Of a DNA stretch of 41,886 bases, positions 24,318-34,301 are shown piece by piece; the stretch's first letter is position 1; each line of letters begins with the position of its first letter. Position numbers and translations under genes: made by a program. A model generated the notes under the pieces. It saw only the letters and a list, made by a program, of their open reading frames with translations. It searched no databases and was not told the DNA's origin. The DNA is from CAYMST01 sp964393115 (GTDB lineage: Bacteria; Bacteroidota; Bacteroidia; Cytophagales; Cyclobacteriaceae): NCBI GenBank assembly GCA_964393115.1, contig CAYMST010000009.1, positions 1 to 41,886 of the forward strand, given 5' to 3'.

Positions 24318-24339
24318 AAAGACATATTGTCTTTTTTTT
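24318..24339 (+). terminator. intrinsic terminator after recX
   Basis: A 7-bp stem AAAGACA/TGTCTTT with a 3-base loop TAT, running straight into a T-run of eight T's including the stem end. It begins at the base after the recX stop. It probably ends the nrnA-recX transcript and separates clpB. Confidence 0.75.
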
Positions 24340-24433
24340 CACTATCCATCTATCAATTTACGACAAAAAGTCAGATTTAAACCTTTGGCTCTAATGTTGT
24401 TAAGACAAGTTCATAGGGTTAAATACCAAAAAT

Positions 24434-27052
24434 ATGAACTTCAAGAATTACACTATAAAGGCACAAGAGGTTATTCATAAAGCAGCCGAAACTGCTTTGT
24501 CTAATAAACAGGAGCAAATAGATCCTTCACACCTTTTATTGGCATTGGTAACTGCTGATCAAGATGTGATTCCCTATTTGTCCAAAAAGCTGGGCATAAG
24601 CCCTGAAACGCTTAAAGCCAGATCAGCACTATTATTAAAAGACATCCCAACAGTTCAGCATACAGGACAGCCTTATTTATCTCCATTGTCCACGGTTCTA
24701 CTTCAAGATGCGGAAAAGCAAATGAAAGCTTTGCATGACGAGTTTGTCGCTCTTGAACATCTACTTATCGCACTAGTCTCTTCTGATGAAAAAGCTGGTC
24801 AATTGCTCAAAGAACTTGGGTTTAATAAAACAGATCTTATTGCGGCGGTAAATGAGTTACGAGGTGGTAATAATGTTCAAGATCAAAATGCGGAAAACAA
24901 ATATCAGGCGCTCGAAAGATATTCTAAAAACCTAAATGAGCTTGCTAAACGTGGGAAGATAGATCCGGTAATAGGTAGAGATGACGAAATAAGAAGGGTT
25001 TTACAAATACTCTCTAGAAGGACCAAAAACAACCCCATGCTTATCGGCGAACCAGGAGTGGGGAAAACGGCGATTGTAGAAGGTATGGCGCAGCGTATTG
25101 TGGATGGTGATGTTCCTGAAAACTTACGCGATAAAACTATTATTTCTCTAGATATGGGACTACTAGTGGCCGGCGCAAAATACAAAGGAGAGTTTGAAGA
25201 ACGATTAAAATCAGTGGTCAAGGAAGTAGTGGATTCTGATGGGCAAATAATTCTTTTCATAGACGAAATTCACACCCTCATTGGTGCTGGATCAGGTGGA
25301 GAGAGCGCAATGGACGCTGCGAACCTATTAAAGCCTGCACTAGCACGAGGTGAATTACATACTATTGGGGCTACCACACTTAAGGAGTATCAAAAGCATA
25401 TTGAAAAAGATAAGGCCTTAGAAAGGCGTTTTCAAACAGTCTTAGTAGAAGAACCAGACGTACAGGATGCCGTATCCATTTTGAGAGGTATCAAAGAGAA
25501 GTATGAGGTACACCATGGTGTACGCATACAAGATGATGCGGTAATCGCTTCCGTGGAACTTTCCCACCGCTATATCTCTGATCGATTTCTTCCTGATAAA
25601 GCGATAGACTTAATGGACGAGGCTGCCTCCAAGCTCCGTATTGAAATCGACTCTTTACCAGAAGAGCTTGATGAGCTTCAGCGGAAGATCATGCAACTCG
25701 AAATTGAACGAGAAGCCATTCGACGCGAAAAAGCAGAAGACAAAGAAAGAAACCTATCAAGAGAAATAGCTGAGCTATCTGAAAAAAGAGATGCTTTAAA
25801 AGCAAAGTGGCAAAATGAAAAATCTGTAATTCAAGGAATTCGGTTAGAGAAGGAAAACATCGAAAAATACCGTATCGAAGCCGAGCAAGCAGAACGCTCC
25901 GGCGAGCTAGGAAAAGTTGCTGAGTTGAGATACGGCAAGATAGTTGAGTCTGAGAAAAACTTAGACCTTTATAGAAGACAACTAAAAGAACTACAGGCTT
26001 CTTCCAGTTCCTTACTCAAAGAAGAGGTAATGGCTGAAGACATTGGCGACGTAGTGTCTCGTTGGACGGGTATTCCAGTAAGTAAAATGCTCCGGAGTGA
26101 GCGTGAAAAACTGTTACATTTAGAAGAGGAATTGGGAGTAAAAGTGGCTGGTCAAACGGAGGCCATTGAAGCAATATCTGATGCGGTAAGAAGAAGCAGA
26201 GCTGGATTACAAGACCCAAAGCGTCCGATTGGTTCGTTCATCTTTATGGGAACTACTGGTGTTGGTAAAACGGAATTGGCAAAAGCTCTAGCAGACTATT
26301 TATTCAATGATGAAAGCGCCATGGCTCGGATAGATATGTCTGAATATCAGGAAAGGCATGCGGTGAGTAGGCTCATTGGGGCACCTCCGGGATACGTTGG
26401 ATATGATGAGGGTGGACAACTAACAGAGATAGTTCGAAAAAAGCCTTATTCCGTAGTGTTATTGGATGAAATTGAAAAAGCACATCCAGACGTATTCAAT
26501 ATATTATTACAGGTTTTAGATGATGGGCGTCTTACTGACAATAAAGGTAGAGTTGCTAACTTCAAGAACACCATTATCATTATGACTACCAATATCGGTT
26601 CTCAGATCATTCAAGAAAACTTCAGCCAGCTTAATGATCAGAACGGTGAAGAAGTACAAGAAAAAACAAAGCAAGAGGTTTTTGAGCTACTCAAAAGGTC
26701 CGTTAGACCTGAGTTTCTTAACCGAATAGATGAGACGATTATGTTTCATCCACTTCCGAAGCTTGATATACTGAAAATAGTTTCTATTCAGTTTAAACAA
26801 GTTCAAAACCGACTTTCGGAGAATGGTATTCGTCTAGAAGCGAGCGAAGACGTGCTCAAGCATCTTGCTGATGTTGGTTATGACCCTCAGTTTGGAGCAA
26901 GACCACTCAAGCGAGTCATACAACGAGAGCTTCTCAACAAGTTGTCAAAAGCAATTCTGGCAGGAGAAATCGATAAAGAAAGCCTTGTCGGTATAAGCCT
27001 TTCAACCGATAATCAGATTGAGTTTATCAACCTGGATAAGGTGGAGATATAG
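24434..27052 (+). CDS. clpB: ATP-dependent disaggregase ClpB
   Basis: 872 aa, a hexameric AAA+ unfoldase that rescues aggregated proteins with DnaK. Clp N-domain at ~1-145; AAA1 Walker A GEPGVGKT (~204) and Walker B ILFIDEIHTLIGAG (~274); a long coiled-coil middle domain (~405-530, highly charged), which distinguishes ClpB from ClpA and ClpC; AAA2 Walker A GTTGVGKT (~605) and Walker B VVLLDEIEKAHPDV (~675), with pore loops KYKGEFEERLK and GAPPGYVGYDEGG. Complete. I see no CIRCE repeat upstream, and no clear TAnnTTTG element (closest TAATGTTG), so its heat-shock control is unclear. Confidence 0.98.
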   Translation: MNFKNYTIKAQEVIHKAAETALSNKQEQIDPSHLLLALVTADQDVIPYLSKKLGISPETLKARSALLLKDIPTVQHTGQPYLSPLSTVLLQDAEKQMKALHDEFVALEHLLIALVSSDEKAGQLLKELGFNKTDLIAAVNELRGGNNVQDQNAENKYQALERYSKNLNELAKRGKIDPVIGRDDEIRRVLQILSRRTKNNPMLIGEPGVGKTAIVEGMAQRIVDGDVPENLRDKTIISLDMGLLVAGAKYKGEFEERLKSVVKEVVDSDGQIILFIDEIHTLIGAGSGGESAMDAANLLKPALARGELHTIGATTLKEYQKHIEKDKALERRFQTVLVEEPDVQDAVSILRGIKEKYEVHHGVRIQDDAVIASVELSHRYISDRFLPDKAIDLMDEAASKLRIEIDSLPEELDELQRKIMQLEIEREAIRREKAEDKERNLSREIAELSEKRDALKAKWQNEKSVIQGIRLEKENIEKYRIEAEQAERSGELGKVAELRYGKIVESEKNLDLYRRQLKELQASSSSLLKEEVMAEDIGDVVSRWTGIPVSKMLRSEREKLLHLEEELGVKVAGQTEAIEAISDAVRRSRAGLQDPKRPIGSFIFMGTTGVGKTELAKALADYLFNDESAMARIDMSEYQERHAVSRLIGAPPGYVGYDEGGQLTEIVRKKPYSVVLLDEIEKAHPDVFNILLQVLDDGRLTDNKGRVANFKNTIIIMTTNIGSQIIQENFSQLNDQNGEEVQEKTKQEVFELLKRSVRPEFLNRIDETIMFHPLPKLDILKIVSIQFKQVQNRLSENGIRLEASEDVLKHLADVGYDPQFGARPLKRVIQRELLNKLSKAILAGEIDKESLVGISLSTDNQIEFINLDKVEI

Positions 27053-27057
27053 AACAT

Positions 27058-27105
27058 TAATCACCTCTGCTTGAACCTTATAATAAGTAATGGCAGAGGT
27101 GATTA
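27058..27105. terminator. bidirectional terminator between clpB and the convergent gene
   Basis: 13-bp perfect arms TAATCACCTCTGC (27058-27070) and GCAGAGGTGATTA (27093-27105) with a 22-base loop, between two convergent stops. The right arm includes the stop codon of the minus-strand gene. The long loop is unusual for an intrinsic terminator. Confidence 0.65.
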
Positions 27106-28704
27106 GTAAGTTTCTTGAAATTTAGCTGTAAGCAATTGTGCCAATTCATAATAATATAGCAGTAGTACTTTACTCGACATCTTTGTAGGCAAAACTTTAA
27201 CCAACTCTCCAAATGGCTGATCCAGAATCTCAATGGTTTGACTACTTACCAAATTAGTGTCATTGGAGATTACTCCTAAAAAATCGCATACATCATCATC
27301 GATATCTTTCATTTCTATACTGTAAAAGCACTCTCCTAATGAATTGCTAAATGCAAAATCAAAAAAACCACCTCTGCTTAAGCCTAACCCAATAGATGAA
27401 ATAGTAGGAGAATCCAAGTGTTTAAGTTCAATAATTTTACCGGGCTTAGGGAAGGCATATGCCTTTTTGAGGTTAATAGAGGCATCAAATTGAAAAGCAA
27501 CCAAATCACCAACCCCAATTTTAAAAGGGTTTATAAAGACTAAATAACCAGGTCCACCATTCACCATAGAAATTATAGAGGCAACGTTTATCAGGTTCAT
27601 AGCTGCTCTTCCCTCATTCACATATATGAAGTGTTGTTCCCCAATAACTAGGATATCGCCATTACTCTGTTTATGAAAGTCATGTAAGTAGAATATATTT
27701 TCTTCTTGCAGTAAGTTGGACTCAATTGATGAGTTAGCAATATCAAATTCAAGCGCTTGATAAAGGTTGTAGTACTCCATACAATCAACTTCTCCATCTA
27801 AAGAAATATGCCAACGGCAGATTCCCTGATGGTGGTTTTTTTTGTACTCATATGTTCCTATTAGCTCTATTCCATCTTTTCCAACCTCTATTCTCCTTGG
27901 ATATATCTCCTTCTCAGGGTGGGATAGACCAACTTCAAGTGTTAGTGTTCCATCTTCTATTCTCAAGCATTGAAGAGATTTAACCAGTACATTTTTCTTC
28001 CTTCTTTTCTTTACCTGACTGATTATTAATCCATTATTAAAATCTATGTATTGGCATATTTGTTTTTTAGCATCATTATTTCCTTTATAAACCCAAGGTT
28101 TGATTGTTGATAAACTATTGGGTAAAAACCTAACAGAGTATTCCTCTAGATCCTCACTAGATAAATACTCTACAAAGCCCATACCGGTAATCGAATGAAC
28201 AGATTTATAATTATGTTGCTTACCGTGTTTATTGATATAGGAGTTTATTTCCCTGTAATTTGCACTTCTTTCATCCTCATAAGTCAGTGTTCCTAATAAG
28301 TTGAATTGTTTATAGTAGAAAAGGCTCTTTTTAACGGATAACGTTTTGGTAAAAATATTGACTCCGTCAAAGACAGTTTCGACGACATATTCTTTTCTTC
28401 TTAGCTGCAGGTCAATTTCCAACACCTTGTCAAGATTCTGATCGAGCATGATAATACTATGATTTTGCTTTCCATTTTCGACGTCCCCCTTTGAGAAAGA
28501 GAATAGATAGACAGTGGTACTATCAGTGGTATTAAAGCTCTGGAAATCTTTGGGATAAAAATCATTAACTTCACTCAAGCGAAGAGATTGCCCAAAAGTT
28601 GGTTGCAAGAAAAGAAATAATAAAAGGATAGAAAAGGTTTTTTGGTTGAGGAAATAACATTGAGGCTTGGCTATTTCTATCCCCCGCTTGCACAAGTTCA
28701 GCAT
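27103..28704 (-). CDS. hypothetical secreted beta-rich protein
   Basis: 533 aa, not recognised with certainty. A hydrophobic stretch at ~25-38 (FSILLLFLFLQPTFGQ) after a 20-residue basic stretch acts as a signal peptide; the true start may be later than the ATG at 28704. The rest is repeated short beta strands with D/G turns (HSIIMLDQNLDKVLEIDLQL, NGDILVIGEQHF), like an uncharacterised multi-bladed or repeat fold, and late in the chain FINPFKIGVGDLVAFQFDASINL. No lipobox and no catalytic motif. Probably periplasmic or surface; function unknown. Confidence 0.75.
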   Translation of the reverse strand: MLNLCKRGIEIAKPQCYFLNQKTFSILLLFLFLQPTFGQSLRLSEVNDFYPKDFQSFNTTDSTTVYLFSFSKGDVENGKQNHSIIMLDQNLDKVLEIDLQLRRKEYVVETVFDGVNIFTKTLSVKKSLFYYKQFNLLGTLTYEDERSANYREINSYINKHGKQHNYKSVHSITGMGFVEYLSSEDLEEYSVRFLPNSLSTIKPWVYKGNNDAKKQICQYIDFNNGLIISQVKKRRKKNVLVKSLQCLRIEDGTLTLEVGLSHPEKEIYPRRIEVGKDGIELIGTYEYKKNHHQGICRWHISLDGEVDCMEYYNLYQALEFDIANSSIESNLLQEENIFYLHDFHKQSNGDILVIGEQHFIYVNEGRAAMNLINVASIISMVNGGPGYLVFINPFKIGVGDLVAFQFDASINLKKAYAFPKPGKIIELKHLDSPTISSIGLGLSRGGFFDFAFSNSLGECFYSIEMKDIDDDVCDFLGVISNDTNLVSSQTIEILDQPFGELVKVLPTKMSSKVLLLYYYELAQLLTAKFQETY

Positions 28705-28774
28705 TATAGTAGGTTTAAGATATTACAAACGACATGAATATTTGTTTGACCCACGAAACTAAACAATCATATAG

Positions 28775-29200
28775 ATGATATTCAAACAGAAGGAAATCAG
28801 TCTGTCCCCGTACTCAAGAGGTTTTCATTTGATAACGCATGAAGTAGTGAACCAGTTTCATGAAATGTCTTCCATCAAAATTGGTCAGCTGCAAGTATTC
28901 ATTAAACATACTTCCGCCAGTCTTACCATTAATGAGAATGCTGATCCCACGGTCAGGACAGACTTTGAGAGTCATTTTAATAAAATGGTGCCCGAAAACG
29001 CTCCTTATTATATTCATACATATGAAGGACCTGATGATATGCCGGCACATATCAAATCCTCACTGATGGGAGCTTCGGTCCAGTTGCCCATTACAAACGG
29101 CCGTCTGAACTTAGGTACCTGGCAGGGTATATACCTTTGTGAGCATCGCGATTATGGCGGTGCTCGTCGTTTGCTTTTAACCGCTTGGGGAACGGCCTAA
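28775..29200 (+). CDS. yjbQ: YjbQ / UPF0047 family protein
   Basis: A 141-aa protein of the YjbQ family. Signatures: FIKHTSASLTINENADPTVRTDFESHF and ITNGRLNLGTWQGIYLCEHRDYGGARR, with the conserved histidines (KHTSAS, CEHRDYG). Some members are reported to have thiamine-phosphate-synthase-like activity, but the physiological role is unclear; treat the function as unproven. The ATG at 28775 is the only suitable start. Followed 10 bp later by the M28 peptidase. Confidence 0.93.
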   Translation: MIFKQKEISLSPYSRGFHLITHEVVNQFHEMSSIKIGQLQVFIKHTSASLTINENADPTVRTDFESHFNKMVPENAPYYIHTYEGPDDMPAHIKSSLMGASVQLPITNGRLNLGTWQGIYLCEHRDYGGARRLLLTAWGTA

Positions 29201-29210
29201 CCGATAGGTA

Positions 29211-30107
29211 ATGAGGGCGCTTGTATTCTTTTTGCTCATCTTCTTTTCTGGGTATTTATGGGCTCAAAAAGCCGGTATGGAAGTATTGCGTGATGTAGAA
29301 ACTATCGCTTCTCCGAAAATGAAAGGGAGAAAGACTGGTACTAAAGGAAATGAAAGAGCAAGGGATTACATCACTAAGCGATTAGAAAAGGAAAACCTCA
29401 ACTACAGAATTCATGAATTTAATATCGGCAAGTCGGAGGTAAGCGGTCAGAACATCATTGTTGAAATTGCCGCAAACAGTAAGCCACGCATAGTGCTTAC
29501 AGCTCATTATGATCATATTGGTCGAGTTGGTAAAAACACCTATCTAGGAGCTGATGATAATGCCAGCGGGGTTGGAGCAGGTTTATACATTGCTTCGGTA
29601 TTAAATGGTAGAACTTCATTAGAATACCCTGTCTGGATAGTTTTTACGGATGCCGAAGAACTTGGCTTAGCCGGATCCAAGGCATTAGTTGAAGACTTTC
29701 AGCTAAATGAAAGTAACACCCTAATAAACATCAACTTGGACATGATCGGGAGAAGTAAACACAACGAAATCTATGCATGTGGAGCGAACATTCATAGGCA
29801 GTTTAAAGAAGTGTTGGAAGAAACATATAACACAGGTAGCTATTCCATGAAAATCAAGTATGGACATGACCTTACGCCAAACCGACATGATTTCAAGGTC
29901 TCCAGACTGGAAAGCTGGTTATACCAGTCCGATCATGCCAACTTCTTTGTAAGAGGAATACCTTTTATCTATTTTGGCGTTGAAAGGCATGAGGATTATC
30001 ATGGGGTTGGTGACACTTATGAAAAAATAAATACAACCTTCTTCCTTAGCGTCTGTGATTTTATTTATGCCTTTATGCAGAAAATTCAATCATCTGACAT
30101 GCTATAG
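29211..30107 (+). CDS. M28-family zinc aminopeptidase, exported
   Basis: 298 aa with a signal peptide (MRALVFFLLIFFSGYLWAQ). It has the M28 dinuclear zinc site: VLTAHYDHIG (His), GADDNASGVGAGL (bridging Asp), FTDAEELGLAGS (Glu-Glu, catalytic and ligand), NINLDMIGR (Asp) and the terminal His in HEDYHGVGDTYEKIN. All ligand positions look intact, so it is probably an active periplasmic or secreted aminopeptidase for nutrient peptides. Ends convergently 8 bp from the ABC exporter. Confidence 0.92.
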   Translation: MRALVFFLLIFFSGYLWAQKAGMEVLRDVETIASPKMKGRKTGTKGNERARDYITKRLEKENLNYRIHEFNIGKSEVSGQNIIVEIAANSKPRIVLTAHYDHIGRVGKNTYLGADDNASGVGAGLYIASVLNGRTSLEYPVWIVFTDAEELGLAGSKALVEDFQLNESNTLININLDMIGRSKHNEIYACGANIHRQFKEVLEETYNTGSYSMKIKYGHDLTPNRHDFKVSRLESWLYQSDHANFFVRGIPFIYFGVERHEDYHGVGDTYEKINTTFFLSVCDFIYAFMQKIQSSDML

Positions 30108-30115
30108 CCATAGGG

Positions 30116-31921
30116 CTAAGCAGGCTGGCTTGTCTCAAATTGCAGCTTAACAAGATTATGATAGATGCCTTGATCATTCGCATATAGCGTCTCATGATCT
30201 CCGGCTTCAACAATTTTTCCCGCTTCCACTACACATATCTTATCCGCCTTACGAATGGTAGATAGTCTGTGCGCAATCATAATTGTCGTCCTATTGACCA
30301 TCAAGTCATCAAGAGCAGACTGAACTAAGGACTCCGACTCTGCGTCCAATGAACTTGTCGCTTCATCTAGAATAAGAATTTTTGGATTCTTAAGAATGGC
30401 GCGAGCTATAGCGATCCGTTGCCTCTGTCCTCCGGATAACTTAACACCTCTTTCCCCAACTAACGTATCAAAGCCATCTGGAAATTTCTCTATAAAATCT
30501 AATGCATTCGCTCGTTTTGCTGCTTCACGAATCTCTTCAAAACTAGCATTTGCTTTACCATATTCAATATTTTCTTTAATGCTACCACCAAAGAGGATGA
30601 CATCTTGAGGGACTAATCCAATATTACCTCTTAACTCATCAATTGGATAGCTTTGAATGGCTTGGTTATCCACCGAAATTGATCCGCTGCTATGCGGGTA
30701 CATTCTTAAAAGTAACTGTGCAATGGTTGACTTTCCAGCACCGCTATGCCCAACGAGTGCTACCTTCTCTCCGGCTTTGATATCGAGAGACAGTCGGTCT
30801 ATGACAGGCACTTCAGGTCTGGTAGGATAATGAAAACTCAAGTTATCGATGGAAATGCTACCTTCGATTTGTGTCATGGCAGAAGGAGATGACTCTTCTT
30901 CGTCTGCTTCACCCAAAATTTCCAATATACGCTCTGACGCTCCAATGGCTCTTTGAATTTGACCAAACAGATCTCCTATGCCAGCAATCGAGCCACCTAT
31001 CAACATGGTATAAAGCAAAAATGATACTAAATCACCGCTTTGAATTTCTTCTGATTGCACCAAAGTAGCGCCGTACCACATCACCGCGACGATACCTCCG
31101 AATAAACCAGATATTATAAATGCAATAAAACCCGCCCGAATGGTCGCCGTTTTAAGTCCAGATTTTAGTGATTCTTCTATTGCTTTTTGGTATTTACCTG
31201 TCTGAATTAATTGACCGGTGAAAACCTTAACGGTGAAAATGGCTTGAAGAGATTCTTCTACAATCACGTTTGATTCAGCTAGCCTATCCTGCGTCTTTCT
31301 GGATAACTTCTTGATGAACCTACCAAAAAATATTGCTCCAAAAACTACAACCGGGAAAGTAAGTACCATGAAAATACTCAAAGATGGCGTATTGATAAAG
31401 ATAATGGCTAAACCAAAGATTAGGGTTGCGAACTGTCGAATAGCTTCTGCTAAGGTAGTAGATAAGGTATCTTGTAGCAGCGTAACATCATTCGATATTC
31501 GACTCGATAGCTCTCCGGTACGATTTCTGTCATAGAAACCCATAGGGAGATACATGAACTTTCCGAATACTTTTTTTCTAATATCAGCCATCGCATTTTG
31601 ACTGACATAAGCAAAAAGATAGACGCGGAAATAAGATACGAATGCTTGGAAGATGAGTAATCCTACGAATATTAAGGCTGTTTCATTGATCGTTTTAAAA
31701 ATCCAATCTTGCTTACCCGTAGCAATATCCAGCATCTTACCGGCCAGATACGGAAAGGCTAGAAGCACTGTACTAGAGAAACCCAGGAATATCATCCCAA
31801 CAGTGAACTTGTATTTGTATGGAAGGATAAATCGGTAAACTCCAATTAGTTTGTTAAAACTCTCCTTGTTAAATGCTCTTTTCTCTTCTTGGCTAAGTGC
31901 TGCTGCTCGTCTCTTTCCCAC
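30116..31921 (-). CDS. ABC exporter (type 1 half transporter, MsbA/BmrA-like)
   Basis: 601 aa: a six-helix transmembrane domain (~35-325) fused to an ATPase domain (~350-590). Walker A GHSGAGKST (~394), Q-loop LVPQDVILFGG, signature LSGGQRQ (~497), Walker B ILILDEATSSLDAES (~520) and H-loop IAHRLSTI (~550) are intact, so it should function as a homodimeric exporter of lipid or drug. The start is a GTG at 31921, since an in-frame stop lies just upstream and no ATG occurs early. The substrate is unknown. Confidence 0.95.
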   Translation of the reverse strand: MGKRRAAALSQEEKRAFNKESFNKLIGVYRFILPYKYKFTVGMIFLGFSSTVLLAFPYLAGKMLDIATGKQDWIFKTINETALIFVGLLIFQAFVSYFRVYLFAYVSQNAMADIRKKVFGKFMYLPMGFYDRNRTGELSSRISNDVTLLQDTLSTTLAEAIRQFATLIFGLAIIFINTPSLSIFMVLTFPVVVFGAIFFGRFIKKLSRKTQDRLAESNVIVEESLQAIFTVKVFTGQLIQTGKYQKAIEESLKSGLKTATIRAGFIAFIISGLFGGIVAVMWYGATLVQSEEIQSGDLVSFLLYTMLIGGSIAGIGDLFGQIQRAIGASERILEILGEADEEESSPSAMTQIEGSISIDNLSFHYPTRPEVPVIDRLSLDIKAGEKVALVGHSGAGKSTIAQLLLRMYPHSSGSISVDNQAIQSYPIDELRGNIGLVPQDVILFGGSIKENIEYGKANASFEEIREAAKRANALDFIEKFPDGFDTLVGERGVKLSGGQRQRIAIARAILKNPKILILDEATSSLDAESESLVQSALDDLMVNRTTIMIAHRLSTIRKADKICVVEAGKIVEAGDHETLYANDQGIYHNLVKLQFETSQPA

Positions 31922-31951
31922 AGATTTCTATTTCTTACCTTTTCGTAATCG

Positions 31952-31959
31952 CAAATTTA
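31952..31959 (-). promoter_or_regulatory. ABC exporter -7 element
   Basis: Minus-strand TAAATTTG, exact TAnnTTTG match, 30 bp upstream of the GTG start. No clear -33. It is the only exact match I found in the left part of this gap. Confidence 0.45.
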
Positions 31960-32169
31960 TACAGTTAATCCACTAGAGCCAGTCATTTTACCTCACGAAT
32001 TCCTTTAGGTAAGGGAAAAAGCCTTTACTTGAAGCGCTAAGCTTAAAAGGTTGTTATCAAGGCTGTAGATAATAGGTTATCTCAAGAAGGTAAGTTTTAG
32101 CTTAGGACTATTTAATATGGATACTTGATAAATTGATTCAAGGAATTCGGGTTTAATTAATAATGAAAG

Positions 32170-32177
32170 TAGTTTTG
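32170..32177 (+). promoter_or_regulatory. universal-stress-protein -7 element
   Basis: Plus-strand TAGTTTTG, exact TAnnTTTG match, 17 bp before the ATG at 32195. A near-match TTTA lies about 18-20 bp upstream. Likely promoter of the usp-purM-trmH-DUF6702 run. Confidence 0.45.
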
Positions 32178-32194
32178 CAAACAAATTATAGGTA

Positions 32195-33112
32195 ATGTCT
32201 TCAATGTACCCGCTGAAACGTCTTATGGTCTGTTTAGACCATTCAGATCTTGACAACACGTTGATAGAGTATACGTCGTGGCTTGCAGAGAAACTCGGGA
32301 GTGAGTCTGTATATTTCGTGCATGTTTCGAAGAGATTCGAATACCCTAAAAATTTTAAGGAAAAGTTTCCAGAAATGGTCATCCCGGGGGATGAAGTCAT
32401 CAAAAACGAAATAGAGGAAAATGTCAATGTCCGCTTCAAAAACGACGTCAAGCTAAACGTCGAGGTGCGGGAAGGTAACTTTACCGAGACCATTATGCGC
32501 TTTATTGAATTAAAGCAAGTCGACCTCATTATCGTTGGGAAGCGAAACGATATGGGAAGTGCTGGATATAACGCTAGAAGGATAGCCAACATGGCAAGTT
32601 GTAGCGTAATGTTCGTGCCTGAAAGAGCAGTAGGTAAGTCAGATAAAGTTTTCGTTCCGGTCAACTTCTCTGATTTATCGGCTATGTCACTTCAGTTGGC
32701 TGGTGAGATTAGTGAACCCGACGACTCAATAGTACTCCAAAATATCTATAAAGTCCCTAATGGCTATAGGTATTCAGGGAAGTCTTTTGACGAGTTTGCA
32801 CAGGTAATGAAAAAACACTCTGAGGAAGAATATGCCAAGTTTTTATCCACCAATAATCTGGATGGAAGCAGATATGAAATTGACTTTACCCTCGTAGAGG
32901 TAGGCAAGTCATCTGATGGTATATTTAAGTATTTAGTTAAAATTAGTCCCGATCTTCTCATACTTGGAAGTCGCGGGCGAACAAGTGCGGCCTCATTTAT
33001 ACTGGGTAGTACAGCCGTTGGGCTTTTACGTCCCGACAATAAAGTTCCATTTATCATAGTAAAACAGAAAGGCCAAAACATGGATATCTTTGGCGCCTTT
33101 CGTGAATTCTAA
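32195..33112 (+). CDS. tandem-domain universal stress protein
   Basis: 305 aa with two Usp domains (~1-145 and ~150-300). Domain 1 begins LKRLMVCLDHSDLDNTLIEY and ends VDLIIVGKRNDMGSAGYNARRIANMASCSVMFVP; domain 2 ends LLILGSRGRTSAASFILGSTAVGLLRPDNKVPFIIV, with a G-rich ATP-binding-like loop (GSRGRTS). Such proteins support survival of stress and starvation; the mechanism is unknown. Only domain 2 has the fuller GxxGxxx...G(S/T) pattern, so ATP binding may be there. First gene of a short run, 8 bp from purM. Confidence 0.88.
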   Translation: MSSMYPLKRLMVCLDHSDLDNTLIEYTSWLAEKLGSESVYFVHVSKRFEYPKNFKEKFPEMVIPGDEVIKNEIEENVNVRFKNDVKLNVEVREGNFTETIMRFIELKQVDLIIVGKRNDMGSAGYNARRIANMASCSVMFVPERAVGKSDKVFVPVNFSDLSAMSLQLAGEISEPDDSIVLQNIYKVPNGYRYSGKSFDEFAQVMKKHSEEEYAKFLSTNNLDGSRYEIDFTLVEVGKSSDGIFKYLVKISPDLLILGSRGRTSAASFILGSTAVGLLRPDNKVPFIIVKQKGQNMDIFGAFREF

Positions 33113-33120
33113 TATCAATT

Positions 33121-34293
33121 ATGTCAGAGAGGTATGCTCAACGCGGAGTGTCTGCGTCGAAAGAAGAGGTTCATGCAGCCATAAAAAACTTAGATAAGGG
33201 GTTGTATCCCAGAGCTTTTTGTAAAATATTACCTGACCTGGTAGGAGGAGACGAAAGTTTCTGTAATGTCATGCACGCAGACACCGCAGGTACAAAACCA
33301 TCATTAGCTTACGCTTATTGGAAGGAAACGGGTGATGATTCTGTGTGGAGAGGGATTATTCAGGATGCATTAATCATGAACATTGATGACCTCATCTGTG
33401 TGGGCATCACAGATAATATCGTCATTTCTTCGACCATTGGTCGCAACAAGAATCTAATTCCCGGAGAGGTGGTCAAACACCTCATTCAAGGAACTCAGCA
33501 GCTAATTGATGAATTGAATACCCTAGGGGTGGGCATCACTTTGGCCGGAGGTGAGACAGCCGACGTTGGAGATATTGTGAGAACTTTAGACGTAGGATTT
33601 ACCGCCTTTGCAAGATGCGAAAGGAAAGACATTATAAATAATGCCAATATCTCTGCTGGGGACGTAATCGTTGGAATAGCGTCCTATGGACAAGCCTCAT
33701 ACGAAAAAGAATACAACGGTGGCATGGGAAGTAATGGCCTTACCTCTGCTCGTCATGATGTATTTAATAAGTCTGTTGCTGACAAATTTCCAGAGAGCTA
33801 CGATCCAAATGTTCCTAGCGAACTTATCTACAGCGGAGGGTTAAACCTAACAGATAAGCATGAGCAGCTTGGTATTGATATTGGTAAGCTAGTACTTTCA
33901 CCCACTAGGACTTATGCACCACTAGTGGCCGAGCTTCTCAAAAAAGTAGGCAGAGAGCACATCCATGGTATGGTACATTGTAGTGGTGGGGCACAAACGA
34001 AGATTTTACATTTTATAGAAGACCTCCATATTGTTAAAGACAATCTGTTTGCAACACCACCTCTTTTCGAACTCATTCAAAAAGAGAGTAAGACAGACTG
34101 GAAAGAGATGTATAAAGTATTCAATATGGGACATCGATTGGAAGTCTACTTAAGCGAGGAGAAAGCTGAACAAGTGATTAGCATAGCGAAATCTTTCGCA
34201 ATTGATGCCCAGATTGTTGGTCGAGTAGAGACCCACAGAGGAAAAAAAGTAACCGTTCATTCGGAGCATGGCAGCTTCGAATATGAAGACTAG
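33121..34293 (+). CDS. purM: phosphoribosylformylglycinamidine cyclo-ligase (AIR synthase)
   Basis: 390 aa, AIR-synthase fold enzyme that forms aminoimidazole ribotide using ATP in purine synthesis. Family motifs: MSERYAQRGVSASKEEV, MHADTAGTKPSLAY (nucleotide loop; the canonical DGVGTK is replaced), MNIDDLICVG, LAGGETADVGD, VGIASYGQAS and MVHCSGGAQTKI. The chain is longer than the ~345 aa of gamma-proteobacterial PurM, as commonly seen in Bacteroidota. Its neighbour is trmH-like; no other pur genes are nearby. Confidence 0.9.
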   Translation: MSERYAQRGVSASKEEVHAAIKNLDKGLYPRAFCKILPDLVGGDESFCNVMHADTAGTKPSLAYAYWKETGDDSVWRGIIQDALIMNIDDLICVGITDNIVISSTIGRNKNLIPGEVVKHLIQGTQQLIDELNTLGVGITLAGGETADVGDIVRTLDVGFTAFARCERKDIINNANISAGDVIVGIASYGQASYEKEYNGGMGSNGLTSARHDVFNKSVADKFPESYDPNVPSELIYSGGLNLTDKHEQLGIDIGKLVLSPTRTYAPLVAELLKKVGREHIHGMVHCSGGAQTKILHFIEDLHIVKDNLFATPPLFELIQKESKTDWKEMYKVFNMGHRLEVYLSEEKAEQVISIAKSFAIDAQIVGRVETHRGKKVTVHSEHGSFEYED

Positions 34294-34301
34294 TCGTGAC
34301 C

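Noticed and set aside
24340..24433. CIRCE or heat-shock operator before clpB
   Set aside because: I looked for the TTAGCACTC-N9-GAGTGCTAA repeat and did not find it or a close variant.
31996..32149. 10-bp inverted repeat CGAATTCCTT / AAGGAATTCG separated by 134 bp
   Set aside because: Perfect but distant and with no target-site duplication, transposase or element between; could be chance.
32077..32664. 195-aa minus-strand ORF
   Set aside because: Antisense to the universal stress protein gene, Ser/Thr/Leu-rich as expected from a shadow frame, and no start context.
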